The position numbers and the translations under genes are program-made. This document shows, piece by piece, positions 15,332 to 22,914 of a DNA stretch of 54,462 nucleotides. Under the pieces are notes generated by a model that searched no databases, was not told the DNA's origin, and worked only from the letters and a program-made list of their open reading frames with translations. The stretch spans positions 1 to 54,462 of the forward strand of contig JAGVXA010000005.1 in the NCBI GenBank assembly GCA_018304025.1, in the 5' to 3' direction. The first letter of the stretch is position 1. Every line of letters begins with the position of its first letter. The DNA comes from Candidatus Pacearchaeota archaeon (GTDB taxonomy: Archaea; Nanobdellota; Nanobdellia; Pacearchaeales; GW2011-AR1).

Positions 15332-17323
15332 TTAATTAATCTCCTTTCCAGTTTGCAATCTCCTCACAGCATCCAAAACCCTGCTATCTGGCGACAAGAC
15401 AAAAACATGGTCTTCCGGAGAGCGGACAGCGCGATAAATCTTTTGCAAAAAGTCTCTTCTCGCTACATCTTTATAAAATTCCCAATACCAATTTCTATGC
15501 GTTCTTTGAAGAACCTTCCAAAAAATATCGTTGACATTCGGATTCGGGTATTTTGTAAATACAACAGAATTGCAAGTCGTCCCGGGAAAATCAATTCCCC
15601 GCGAGCATTTCGTCGTAAACAACTCTTCAAATAATCCTCTTTTAAATTTGGATATTCTCTCTCCAGTTTTGTCGTCGCTTTGTAATTCCAAAAGTTGTTC
15701 TCGCGAAATTAAATCTCTCAACTCAAACTCTCCGATTTCTTTATTCGACGGCAAATCCTTGAAAGCATTCACGTGAACTAAAACCGGCTTAGTCGCTTTG
15801 GACAAGCAAACATTCAACGCTTTCAAATATTCCGGGCGCTTGTCGTTAATCAAATTGCTGTACTTGCAGTCAAACTCTTTGCCGGTTCTGTGAATCTCAA
15901 TTTTTCCCTGATTAATTCCTTCTGCTTCAATAACTTCAAAATTCCGAAGCCCGAAGATATGCTCCAGCACTTCGCGCGAATGCAAAGTTCCCGACATAAA
16001 AATAAAAACCCTGTTTTTTTCAATCATTTCTCTCAGTTTTTCTGAAACATTTGTCGTCACAATCTCAACAAGCAAGTTATCTTCGTTCTTCCTAAAAGAA
16101 ACGTAAGTGTCTTCTAAAAAATCTTCAAAATCCCTTGCAGCTTCAACAGCGTGATTGGCGTAATTCGCTTCGTCAACAACAATCTCGCATTCAAGCTCCG
16201 GCTTCAAAAACATTTTCAAAAGCTCTTTGATTTTTGTTTCTCCAGCAGAATAAATCATTCGCTCGTCAACTCCAGTAGCATCTTTATTCTTGATTTCTAA
16301 TCTCACAAGCTCCATCGCCTTGTCAAGAAAATACCTTCCTTCTTCATCATCAGGAGTAATTTGCTTCAAAGCCCTTTCCAATCGAGTTAAATTCAATTCC
16401 TGCTGGTTCGCAAAACTATCCAGGAATTCATCTGCCTCGTCGATAATTTCGACATTTGTCGCTGGCTTTCTGTCCAAAACAGTTTCAATTTTGTATTTCG
16501 CAGAATTAAAAATCAAAACATCTGAATCAATATACGACTGGTACTGGTCATAATAAGAGCATCCTTCTTTTCGATGGTAAAAAATAAATTCTCTTCCGTT
16601 CAACCCCATGTATCTTTTTTTTCGCGCATCGTCTAATTGTTTTAATTCATAAGAAGCAGAAACAATCGGGCTCCAATATGGATTAACCGGCGCAATTGAA
16701 ACTCTCCGTAATTTATAAACATCAGGCACAATTTTATTTTTAATGCAGGGATTCCCGTCATAATATTCTTTCAGTTTCTCGGAATTTTTTGGCGTAATTT
16801 GAATTGTGTCCGGCAGGTAAGGGTCAGCGCACGACGTTCCCGGAATGAAAATAGAATCATGATTTTCTCTTCCGGTAATCATCGCAATTCTCATCTTGTG
16901 CCCGTTCTTTTTCAAAACATATTTCTTATGAAGATAATCTTCCTCATATTGCCTCTGCAAACTTTTTATCGGAACAACAATCGAAGTCCTACCTAATTCC
17001 CGCGCAATGTTCAGCGCAATCGCTGATTTCCCGGTTCCGCAGGTTCCGTGAATAAAAATAATTTTCTTTCCGCATTTAACTAATTGAACAACTTCATTAA
17101 CAATATCTTCCTGGGTTTTTCCGTTTGAAAATTTCAGCGGTGCAAGTTTCTTGCCGTCCTCGTATAAACTCCAGCCTTCGTTAAATATAGGTTCTATTTC
17201 TCCTCCAGCGCTTTGCACCAAATCTGCCGACGTCATCAGCTTTCGCGGATTCTCTTTGACAGCGACGCGTTTATTATCCACGCCGACAAGTCTCCCCTCA
17301 GAATCGAACTGTAACCTCTCCAT
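15332..17323 (-). CDS. Superfamily 2 helicase, XPD/DinG-like
   Basis: ATP-dependent DNA helicase, 663 aa. Walker A is 'HGTCGTGKSAIALNIA' (about residue 95), followed by 'IVVPIKSLQRQYEEDY', a 'TGREN' segment as in XPD/DinG, Walker B 'IIDEADEFLDS', and C-terminal motifs 'FTTKCSRGIDFPGTTCNSVV' and 'KVLQRTHRNWYWEFY'. Between motifs I and II there are three cysteines ('GTSCADPY', 'GNPCIKN', 'EGCSYYDQY') where XPD has four Fe-S ligands, so the cluster may be absent or differently coordinated. ATG at 17323 is preferred over GTG at 17326 because a TTTTAAAC box lies about 26 nt upstream. Confidence 0.85.
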   Translation of the reverse strand: MERLQFDSEGRLVGVDNKRVAVKENPRKLMTSADLVQSAGGEIEPIFNEGWSLYEDGKKLAPLKFSNGKTQEDIVNEVVQLVKCGKKIIFIHGTCGTGKSAIALNIARELGRTSIVVPIKSLQRQYEEDYLHKKYVLKKNGHKMRIAMITGRENHDSIFIPGTSCADPYLPDTIQITPKNSEKLKEYYDGNPCIKNKIVPDVYKLRRVSIAPVNPYWSPIVSASYELKQLDDARKKRYMGLNGREFIFYHRKEGCSYYDQYQSYIDSDVLIFNSAKYKIETVLDRKPATNVEIIDEADEFLDSFANQQELNLTRLERALKQITPDDEEGRYFLDKAMELVRLEIKNKDATGVDERMIYSAGETKIKELLKMFLKPELECEIVVDEANYANHAVEAARDFEDFLEDTYVSFRKNEDNLLVEIVTTNVSEKLREMIEKNRVFIFMSGTLHSREVLEHIFGLRNFEVIEAEGINQGKIEIHRTGKEFDCKYSNLINDKRPEYLKALNVCLSKATKPVLVHVNAFKDLPSNKEIGEFELRDLISREQLLELQSDDKTGERISKFKRGLFEELFTTKCSRGIDFPGTTCNSVVFTKYPNPNVNDIFWKVLQRTHRNWYWEFYKDVARRDFLQKIYRAVRSPEDHVFVLSPDSRVLDAVRRLQTGKEIN

Positions 17324-17386
17324 CACTGCTTTTTGAAAACTAAGTTTAAAAGAATTTGTATCGTGAAAATCTATCCTCTCAAAACA

Positions 17387-17442
17387 TCCAGCCCTTTCGG
17401 CCGACCACCAGACTGACCACGCTTGGGCGGTCGTATGGGTTG
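17387..17442 (-). ncRNA. GC-rich structured segment, candidate RNA element
   Basis: A roughly 55-nt GC-rich stretch in an AT-rich genome lies directly after the PIN gene stop. On the minus strand, CGACCGCC and GGTGGTCG can form an 8-bp stem with one G-U around a 16-nt loop, followed by a possible GAAA-loop mini-hairpin (GCC GAAA GG). It could be a 3' UTR or terminator structure, or an independent small RNA. No known RNA family was recognised. Confidence 0.35.
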
Positions 17443-17446
17443 CTAA

Positions 17447-17818
17447 TTAACTTCTTAATATCTCCAACCCTTTCCTAGAATTATTAATAATCACCTTATT
17501 CGGAATCTCCCTCTTTATCCCATTATCCAGCGTCGCAATATAAATTCCTTTCTTGCCCATTTCAATTAATTTCTCATCAACTTTCCCGCCGCCCAATTTC
17601 ATCTTTTTTATTTTTTTATTCTCGAGCAATTCAAGAGCAACACCAATCATTGTTCTTTCCTCGTGGGATGCCTTCCCGCTGTTCTTCAAATCCTTCATCT
17701 CATCCAAAACTTCCCTCGGAACTTTAACCCTGAATCCTTTCTCCTCTAACTCTCCAAGAAAATCAATTTTCTTCACAAGGCATGAAATAATAAAATTAGT
17801 ATCTAACAAGACTTCCAT
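17447..17818 (-). CDS. PIN-domain nuclease (Fcf1/VapC-like)
   Basis: 123 aa, a single PIN domain. The N-terminal 'EVLLDTNFIISCL' supplies the first acidic residue, 'VPREVLDEMKDL' the second, and 'YIATLDNGIKREI' the later aspartate. This is the usual Mg-dependent RNase active site. No antitoxin gene is adjacent, and the form resembles archaeal Fcf1/Utp24-like PIN proteins, so an rRNA-processing role is more likely than a toxin (inference). A GTTAAATAC box lies about 25 nt before the ATG. Confidence 0.85.
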   Translation of the reverse strand: MEVLLDTNFIISCLVKKIDFLGELEEKGFRVKVPREVLDEMKDLKNSGKASHEERTMIGVALELLENKKIKKMKLGGGKVDEKLIEMGKKGIYIATLDNGIKREIPNKVIINNSRKGLEILRS

Positions 17819-17903
17819 GAAATACTAAAGCAAAAAGAGTATTTAACTTTTTCCTAATATTTCAAAATCGATATATTTTTAATAAACAAAATCTTATATT
17901 TTT

Positions 17904-19016
17904 ATGCAAAAAGAGAGATTAATCTACATCGATAATCTCAGATTATTTTTAATAATCCTTGTTATTCTTCTTCATATCTCAATTATCTACGGCGGTGCTG
18001 GAAACTATCCAATAAAAGAAACAGCCTCAGATTCCATAAGCCCGATTATGCTTACGTTTTTCAACGCAATTTGCCAAAGTTTCTTCATGTCTCTGTTTTT
18101 CCTTCTCTCAGGTTATTTCATTCCAAGCTCCTACGACAGAAATGGACCAAAAAAATTCGTTAAGAGCAGATTAATCCGCCTCGGAATTCCTCTGATAATT
18201 TATACAACTTTGTTCAAAGTAATTTTAGACTATTTAATGATAAACTTTTACGAAAAAACACCGCTTGCCTTTTCGCAAGTAATCGTTAACAATCTAAAAA
18301 ATCCCGGATGGGTGGTGGGCCCATTATGGTTTGTCGAAGCTCTTTTGATTTTCACATTTGTCTACGTATTGTATAGAATTTTCATAAACAAAAAAATAAT
18401 CCTCTTTAATAATAAATTCCCGTCGGCAAAATCAATCATTCTTATAATTCCCGCTTTAGCAATCCTGACATTCATAGTAAGAATATTTATTCCGGTAGGA
18501 GAAGAAATTCATGTCTTTCAGCTCGGACATTTTGTTCCGTACATTTTCTATTTTTGGATTGGAATTGTTTCATATCGAAATAACTGGCTGAATACTCTCT
18601 CAAATAATCAATCAAAATTCTGGAAAATTCTGGCCATAATCATAATAATTTCTCTGCCTTTCTTGCTTCTCCTAAATTCAAATACCGAAAGTTTTATCGG
18701 CGGCTTTTCCCCCGAATCTTTTCTCTTTTCATTATGGGAATCAATTGCCTGCGTTAGTATAATGATTAGTCTAGCAAGTATTTTCAAAAACAGATTAGAT
18801 AAGCAAGGAAAATTACTTGCCTGGGCAGCCCCTAATTTCTACACAGCCTACATAATTCATGCTCTAGTAATTATTCCAATTGCCTTAATTTTTATGCCAA
18901 TCAAATTCCCAACATACGTCAAGTTCTTTATTGTTTCACTAATTGCGCTCCCGCTTTGTTTTATTATCAGCAGTTTAATCAGAAAAATTCCGCATGCAAA
19001 AAGAGTTCTGGGATAA
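17904..19016 (+). CDS. Membrane acyltransferase (acyltransferase family 3)
   Basis: 370 aa with about ten hydrophobic segments. It starts with the family signature 'YIDNLRLFLIILVILLHISIIYGG' (conserved D...R...H), then 'FFMSLFFLLSGYFIP' and 'RLIRLGIPLIIYT'. These integral proteins transfer acetyl or other acyl groups to cell-surface glycans or lipids. The substrate cannot be read from sequence. The promoter box is 'ATATATTTTTAATAAAC'. Its 3' end abuts the tRNA-Trp gene on the opposite strand (1-nt gap). Confidence 0.9.
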   Translation: MQKERLIYIDNLRLFLIILVILLHISIIYGGAGNYPIKETASDSISPIMLTFFNAICQSFFMSLFFLLSGYFIPSSYDRNGPKKFVKSRLIRLGIPLIIYTTLFKVILDYLMINFYEKTPLAFSQVIVNNLKNPGWVVGPLWFVEALLIFTFVYVLYRIFINKKIILFNNKFPSAKSIILIIPALAILTFIVRIFIPVGEEIHVFQLGHFVPYIFYFWIGIVSYRNNWLNTLSNNQSKFWKILAIIIIISLPFLLLLNSNTESFIGGFSPESFLFSLWESIACVSIMISLASIFKNRLDKQGKLLAWAAPNFYTAYIIHALVIIPIALIFMPIKFPTYVKFFIVSLIALPLCFIISSLIRKIPHAKRVLG

Positions 19017-19017
19017 A

Positions 19018-19111
19018 TGGGCCTGGAGGGAATCGAACCCCCGTCTACTGGGTTCTCCATCAAATTTACTAATTACTGGAGCCAGCTATCCTGCCATTGA
19101 ACGACAGACCC
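19018..19111 (-). tRNA. tRNA-Trp (CCA anticodon) with intron
   Basis: The 94-nt gene folds with acceptor GGGTCTG/CAGGCCC, weak D-stem GTTC/GGAT, anticodon stem GCTGG/CCAGT, T-arm GGGGG TTCGATT CCCTC, and discriminator A. Loop C-T-CCA-G gives anticodon CCA with U33. An insert of about 23 nt follows position 37. Inside it TGGAG can pair with CTCCA of the anticodon loop, as in a bulge-helix-bulge substrate for the archaeal splicing endonuclease. The exact splice sites are estimates. CCA is not encoded. Confidence 0.9.
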
Positions 19112-19187
19112 TTGCAAAAATAAACATTTATCCCGTTTTAAGTCTTACTATAACAATAATTATAAAATCCCTCGCCCAATAAAACCT

Positions 19188-19355
19188 GTGAAAAAAAACA
19201 GAAATAAATTTCTCGAAAACAACGACGCATTTTCAATACTGCCGAATTTAATATACGACGTAATGATAACGCCGTACATCCTCTGCCGAACCGTCGTAGA
19301 AATAGCATTAGATACAGACAAGCTAAGAGAAAAAAGAGATTACAGCTTTGAATAA
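19188..19355 (+). CDS. Small protein, 55 aa, too short for the ORF track
   Basis: GTG-started frame encoding a protein that begins VKKNRNKFLENNDAF and contains 'PNLIYDVMITPYILCRTVVEIALD', ending 'DYSFE'. A TTATAAAAT box lies about 25 nt before the GTG, matching the leaderless layout of neighbouring genes, and the residues look protein-like rather than random. Function unknown. It precedes the two-gene block at 19397, which has its own promoter-like sequence (ATTTATAAATAAA). Confidence 0.5.
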   Translation: MKKNRNKFLENNDAFSILPNLIYDVMITPYILCRTVVEIALDTDKLREKRDYSFE

Positions 19356-19396
19356 GACATACTAACATTTATAAATAAATTCTTCGTAAATTAGTC

Positions 19397-19801
19397 ATGC
19401 CAAAAAAGAGGAAAAGTCATTCTGAGTTTAAAGAAAAAAAGAACCCCAAATCTCTAGAAAAAAAACTTCTTGAAAACCTCGTCGCTCTGCAAAAAGTTCA
19501 CACAGACCTGGCAGTAAAATTTGACAAGCTGTCAAGGGATATTTCAAATCTATTGACGTTATTCGAAGTAACAGCCCAAAACTTCGCCAAAAACTTGCCG
19601 ACGGGAGAGATTGAAAAAGACAAAGAATTCTTAGACAAAATAGACAAATTACTAGATCAAAATAAAACTATTGCAAAAGGCCTGACATTAATGGAAGAGC
19701 ATATGAAGGAGAGAGTTTATGGCGGCACAACTGAAAAGCAACCCGATGAACAAATGCGGCCGTCTTTAAACGAAAGGCCAAGACCTCTTCCACGATTCTA
19801 A
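19397..19801 (+). CDS. Coiled-coil protein, unknown function (partner of next gene)
   Basis: 134 aa. The basic N-terminus ('MPKKRKSHSEFKEKKN') is followed by a long amphipathic helix (about residues 20-105, heptad pattern in 'LEKKLLENLVALQKVHTDLAVKFDKLSRDISNL') and a proline-rich tail ending 'RPRPLPRF'. No catalytic motif is seen. The next gene starts 1 nt after its stop, so the two products are probably partners. I do not recognise a named family. Confidence 0.7.
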   Translation: MPKKRKSHSEFKEKKNPKSLEKKLLENLVALQKVHTDLAVKFDKLSRDISNLLTLFEVTAQNFAKNLPTGEIEKDKEFLDKIDKLLDQNKTIAKGLTLMEEHMKERVYGGTTEKQPDEQMRPSLNERPRPLPRF

Positions 19802-19802
19802 A

Positions 19803-20375
19803 ATGCCTTCAAAAAATTACCATAAAATAAGAAGAGAATTTTTAGTCGCGTTCACAAAAGCCCTCATAAAAAATTCCGCGCCCCCTGAATTAAAAAAAGA
19901 AATCTCCACTCAAGAAACAGTAGAAACCCCCTCTCTTATTGTGAATAAAGAAATAAAAAAAACTTCCCCGCCTCCTCAAATGCGTCCTCCTCGTTTCGTG
20001 CGCAGAATGAAAATCGTGCAGCCGCAAATTCAAAAACCGATAATTCAAATTCCCCCGCAGCAGCCAACTCAAATGCAGGGAAGAATTAATTTGGGAAAAG
20101 TAGCGCGATTTCTTAAAGACCCCAGCGTTTTAAGCGTGGAATGCACTGGCCCGGAAAAAAATCTTTTGGTCAACCGTTCAGGCGCAATCCAAACAACTCC
20201 AGCAGTTTTGACAAAAGAAGAAATAGACCAGATACTGAATGAAGTTTCATCACAAACCCAGATACCGATTGTCCCAGGATTATTCAAGGCATTATTCAGG
20301 AATCTTCTGATAACAGCAGTTGTCTCAGATTACGTCGGCTCGAGGTTTATTATTCAGAAGAGAACTCCGTTCTAA
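19803..20375 (+). CDS. Unknown protein; C-terminal domain resembles the N-domain of type II/IV secretion ATPases
   Basis: 190 aa. Residues 1-90 are basic, then proline/glutamine-rich ('QIPPQQPTQMQ'), and probably disordered. Residues about 95-190 look like the substrate-side N2 domain of GspE/TadA/ArlI-type ATPases ('LKDPSVLSVECTGPEKNLLV', 'LTKEEIDQILNEVSSQ', 'GLFKALFRNLLITAVVSDYVGSRFII'), but no Walker ATPase follows. That similarity is read by eye and is uncertain. It is co-transcribed with the coiled-coil gene upstream. Confidence 0.6.
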   Translation: MPSKNYHKIRREFLVAFTKALIKNSAPPELKKEISTQETVETPSLIVNKEIKKTSPPPQMRPPRFVRRMKIVQPQIQKPIIQIPPQQPTQMQGRINLGKVARFLKDPSVLSVECTGPEKNLLVNRSGAIQTTPAVLTKEEIDQILNEVSSQTQIPIVPGLFKALFRNLLITAVVSDYVGSRFIIQKRTPF

Positions 20376-20416
20376 ATCAAAATATTTATAACAATCCTCT
20401 GTTAACAATTTCCAAT

Positions 20417-21025
20417 ATGAACCCCCAAGAACTCCTCTCCTTATACCAAATCCAAAAACCAAAAATCCAAAAGCGTTTGAACGAATTCAAATCCCTCGAC
20501 GAAAAATACTATTTCCCAGAATTCCTTTTCTGTCTTCTAACTCCCCAGTCTCAGGCAAAAAAATGCTGGCAGGCTGTCGAAGAACTCTCAATGCTAAAAA
20601 AATTTACTAAGAAAAATGTCTCAGAAATCCTAAAATCAAAAACAAGATTCTACAAGACAAAAACAGATTACATCCTCAACGCGCCGTATCTCTGGCACAA
20701 AGAACTAAAGGGAAAAATGAGAAAAGACGACCCGCAATGGTCGAGAAAATGGATTGTTGAAAGCGTAAAGGGAATTGGCATGAAAGAAGCGTCTCATTTT
20801 CTGAGAAATATAGGATTTTCAAATAATCAAATCGCAATTCTCGACAGGCACATATTAAAAAATCTAAAAGAAGCCGGCTTAATCGAGGAGACAAAAATAA
20901 AATCAGAAAAAAACTATCTGGAAATTGAAAAAATCTATCTCGACTACGCAAACTCGCTCAGCATCCCTCCCGACGAATTAGACTTGCTCTGGTGGTCCAA
21001 AGAAAACGGAGAAATTTTTAAATAA
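20417..21025 (+). CDS. ogg: N-glycosylase/DNA lyase OGG2 (8-oxoguanine repair)
   Basis: Removes 8-oxoguanine and nicks the abasic site. At 202 aa it is typical of the archaeal Ogg2 class. The helix-hairpin-helix 'VKGIGMKEASHFLRNIG' carries the catalytic lysine. 'IAILDRHILKNLKEAGLI' supplies the catalytic aspartate. The C-terminal 'DLLWWSKENGEIFK' ends in the lysine that Ogg2 uses to recognise the base. The promoter box is 'AATATTTATAAC'. It is convergent with an unknown gene; the 3' flank carries a palindromic repeat. Confidence 0.92.
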   Translation: MNPQELLSLYQIQKPKIQKRLNEFKSLDEKYYFPEFLFCLLTPQSQAKKCWQAVEELSMLKKFTKKNVSEILKSKTRFYKTKTDYILNAPYLWHKELKGKMRKDDPQWSRKWIVESVKGIGMKEASHFLRNIGFSNNQIAILDRHILKNLKEAGLIEETKIKSEKNYLEIEKIYLDYANSLSIPPDELDLLWWSKENGEIFK

Positions 21026-21100
21026 AAAAGTTAACCAGTCATCTATAAAATTAATTCTCTAATTATCATAAACTACTCGGAAATTTCTGTTATCATAAAA

Positions 21101-21134
21101 TATTCGGAAATTAATCGAAGATTAATTTCTCGAT
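21101..21134 (+). repeat. Palindromic intergenic repeat, copy 1
   Basis: TATTCG, then stem GAAATTAATC, loop GAA, stem GATTAATTTC, then TCGAT. It lies between convergent genes. It shares about 75 nt of upstream sequence with copy 2 (attatcataaactactcgga ...), including a half-copy 'ctcggaaattt' that lacks the second arm. Confidence 0.85.
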
Positions 21135-21239
21135 ATTATTACACTAATTATTTTCCCCTAAATAATTTCTCGATGTTGCCGAATCAATGACTCCCATAAA
21201 CTTAATTGCCCTTCGAGTTTATCACGCTAAAAAATTTAA

Positions 21240-21830
21240 TTAGCAAACCCACCCAATTTCCCTAGCAATTTCTCTTAACGGTTTCGCAATACCATCCTCA
21301 GCATAATCAAAAAAACTATTAGCGATAGAACCTCCTGCGCCAGTAGGAATTTCTCTGATTGCCGTCGACGCTCTAAGCCCAGCGTAAGAACTCTCTTTGA
21401 ATCCTGCTTCAATTGCTTCTAGTCTGGGCTCGCTAAAAATTTGATAAAATCTCCTTAGCAAAAAAGGGTCATCCTCTTCCTTGTCTCGCCCCTCCAATTT
21501 TTTTCTAAGCCTTTCTTCAAATTCGCAATCTCTCAATAATCCCTGCAATTCTGAAAAAAATCCTAGAGGTTTTGCGACAACAGTATGAACAGAAAAATCA
21601 CCGCGATATTTGCTGGCATCAACAGGCGAAAGATTTCCTTTGATAGAATAAATCTGTTCTACTCCCTCAACTCTAACAAAAATATCCAGCCCCTGTCGTT
21701 CAATATAGTTGCCCCCCTCAGAAGAAAGTTCTCTCCCTTTCAAAGGCCCAGCAGAATCGTGAACAATCCACTCCTGCATTCTCTCTACCAGATGATAAGA
21801 AGAAATCTTAATTTCTTTGCTTTCAGACAT
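21240..21830 (-). CDS. Hypothetical soluble protein, 196 aa
   Basis: Not recognised. There is no signal peptide, membrane span or metal motif. The N-terminal part is beta-rich ('IKISSYHLVERMQEWIVHDSAG', 'LDIFVRVEGVEQIYSIKG'). The middle is charged ('CEFEERLRKKLEGRDKEEDD') and the C-terminus is helical, ending in 'IAREIGWVC'. It is divergent from pyrH (70 bp) and convergent with ogg across a repeat-bearing gap. Confidence 0.6.
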   Translation of the reverse strand: MSESKEIKISSYHLVERMQEWIVHDSAGPLKGRELSSEGGNYIERQGLDIFVRVEGVEQIYSIKGNLSPVDASKYRGDFSVHTVVAKPLGFFSELQGLLRDCEFEERLRKKLEGRDKEEDDPFLLRRFYQIFSEPRLEAIEAGFKESSYAGLRASTAIREIPTGAGGSIANSFFDYAEDGIAKPLREIAREIGWVC

Positions 21831-21900
21831 ATTAAACTATGCCCAAACGATTAATAAAACATTATGGCACTCCACAATATATAAAAAAGGAGTACTCTTT

Positions 21901-22599
21901 ATGGATAACATGAAAAAAGTGATTGTCTTATCATTAGGCGGCTCTTTAATTATACCTGAAAAATCCAACTTCAAATTCCTGGACAAATTTGTAAAAACCC
22001 TCCGAAAAAATTACAAAACTCACAAGTTTGTCGTCGTATGCGGCGGCGGCTCGATTGCCAGAAAATACATCGATGCATTAAAGAAAGAAGGAAAGTCTAA
22101 AAAAGAATTGTCAATGGCGGGAATAAGAGCAACGCGGACAAACGCGCAATTTGTAATGCAGCTTTTCGGCAAATCAGAATCCAACGACATTCTGCCAAAA
22201 AATATGCAGGAAATCAAATCAAATTTATCAAAAAATAACGTAGTAATCTGCGGCGCCCTGAGATACACAAAAGACTCAACGTCAGATTCAACAGCAGCTG
22301 CTCTGGCAAAATATCTAAATTCAGATTTCATTAACTTGACAAATGTCGACGGACTTTACGACAAAAACCCCGTAACAGACCCAAAAGCAAAATTCATACC
22401 AAAAGAATCCTGGAAAGATTTTCAAAAACGCGCAAGCAAAATAAAATTCAAGGCAGGGCAGCATTTTGTCTTAGACCAAAAAGCAGCGCAGATAATAAGC
22501 AAACACAAAATCACAACCTACATCATCGGCCCCAAACTAAAAAATTTAAATAAGGCTCTGAAAGGAAAAAAATTCAAGGGAACAATTATTCAAGGATAA
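21901..22599 (+). CDS. pyrH: Uridylate (UMP) kinase, archaeal type
   Basis: Phosphorylates UMP to UDP. It has an amino-acid-kinase fold and 232 aa, as in archaeal PyrH. Motifs are 'VIVLSLGGSLIIPE', 'FVVVCGGGSIARKYIDAL', 'MAGIRATRTNAQFVMQLF', 'TKDSTSDSTAAALAKYL', 'NLTNVDGLYDKNP' and 'FVLDQKAAQII'. The ORF track extends to 21817, but ATG at 21901 has GGAG 8 nt upstream and a TATATAAAA box before that, so this start is chosen. An OPRT-like gene lies close by, although it is convergent. Confidence 0.95.
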   Translation: MDNMKKVIVLSLGGSLIIPEKSNFKFLDKFVKTLRKNYKTHKFVVVCGGGSIARKYIDALKKEGKSKKELSMAGIRATRTNAQFVMQLFGKSESNDILPKNMQEIKSNLSKNNVVICGALRYTKDSTSDSTAAALAKYLNSDFINLTNVDGLYDKNPVTDPKAKFIPKESWKDFQKRASKIKFKAGQHFVLDQKAAQIISKHKITTYIIGPKLKNLNKALKGKKFKGTIIQG

Positions 22600-22642
22600 A
22601 ATTATCCGCAAATTAATTAAACACAAAATCACTAGCCCATTC

Positions 22643-22903
22643 ATGAGAAAAATAGAAATCTCAGATATTATAATTTGGATATCATTATTAGTCTTAATAA
22701 TTTATGTTCTCGGTAAATTAACAGGCGTAATCAACACCCCAGAATGGTTAACCTTGCTGCCTATTATTTCTCTAATATTCTTTGCAGGAGCATTTTATCA
22801 AAAAGTCTTTGGGTTTATGAACCAAATGTACATCAGAACAGACTATCTAAAAAATAGATTGGACGAACACGGCAAAAGGATTTCAGTATTAGAAAAACAA
22901 TAA
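22643..22903 (+). CDS. Small two-TM protein with a coiled-coil tail
   Basis: 86 aa. Two hydrophobic helices ('IIIWISLLVLIIYVLGKL', 'LTLLPIISLIFFAGAFY') are followed by a charged helix ending 'DEHGKRISVLEKQ'. The layout and N-terminus (M-(R/A)-K-I-(E/K)-(I/L)-SD-(I/V)-I-(I/F)-W) match the protein at 28701, so the two are paralogues. The function is unknown; the tail could oligomerise or dock a cytosolic partner. Confidence 0.7.
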   Translation: MRKIEISDIIIWISLLVLIIYVLGKLTGVINTPEWLTLLPIISLIFFAGAFYQKVFGFMNQMYIRTDYLKNRLDEHGKRISVLEKQ

Positions 22904-22914
22904 CATCAAGAGTA

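Noticed and set aside
17447-17818. Toxin-antitoxin pair with the PIN protein as VapC
   Set aside because: No small antitoxin gene lies next to it; the neighbours are a helicase and an acyltransferase on separate transcripts.
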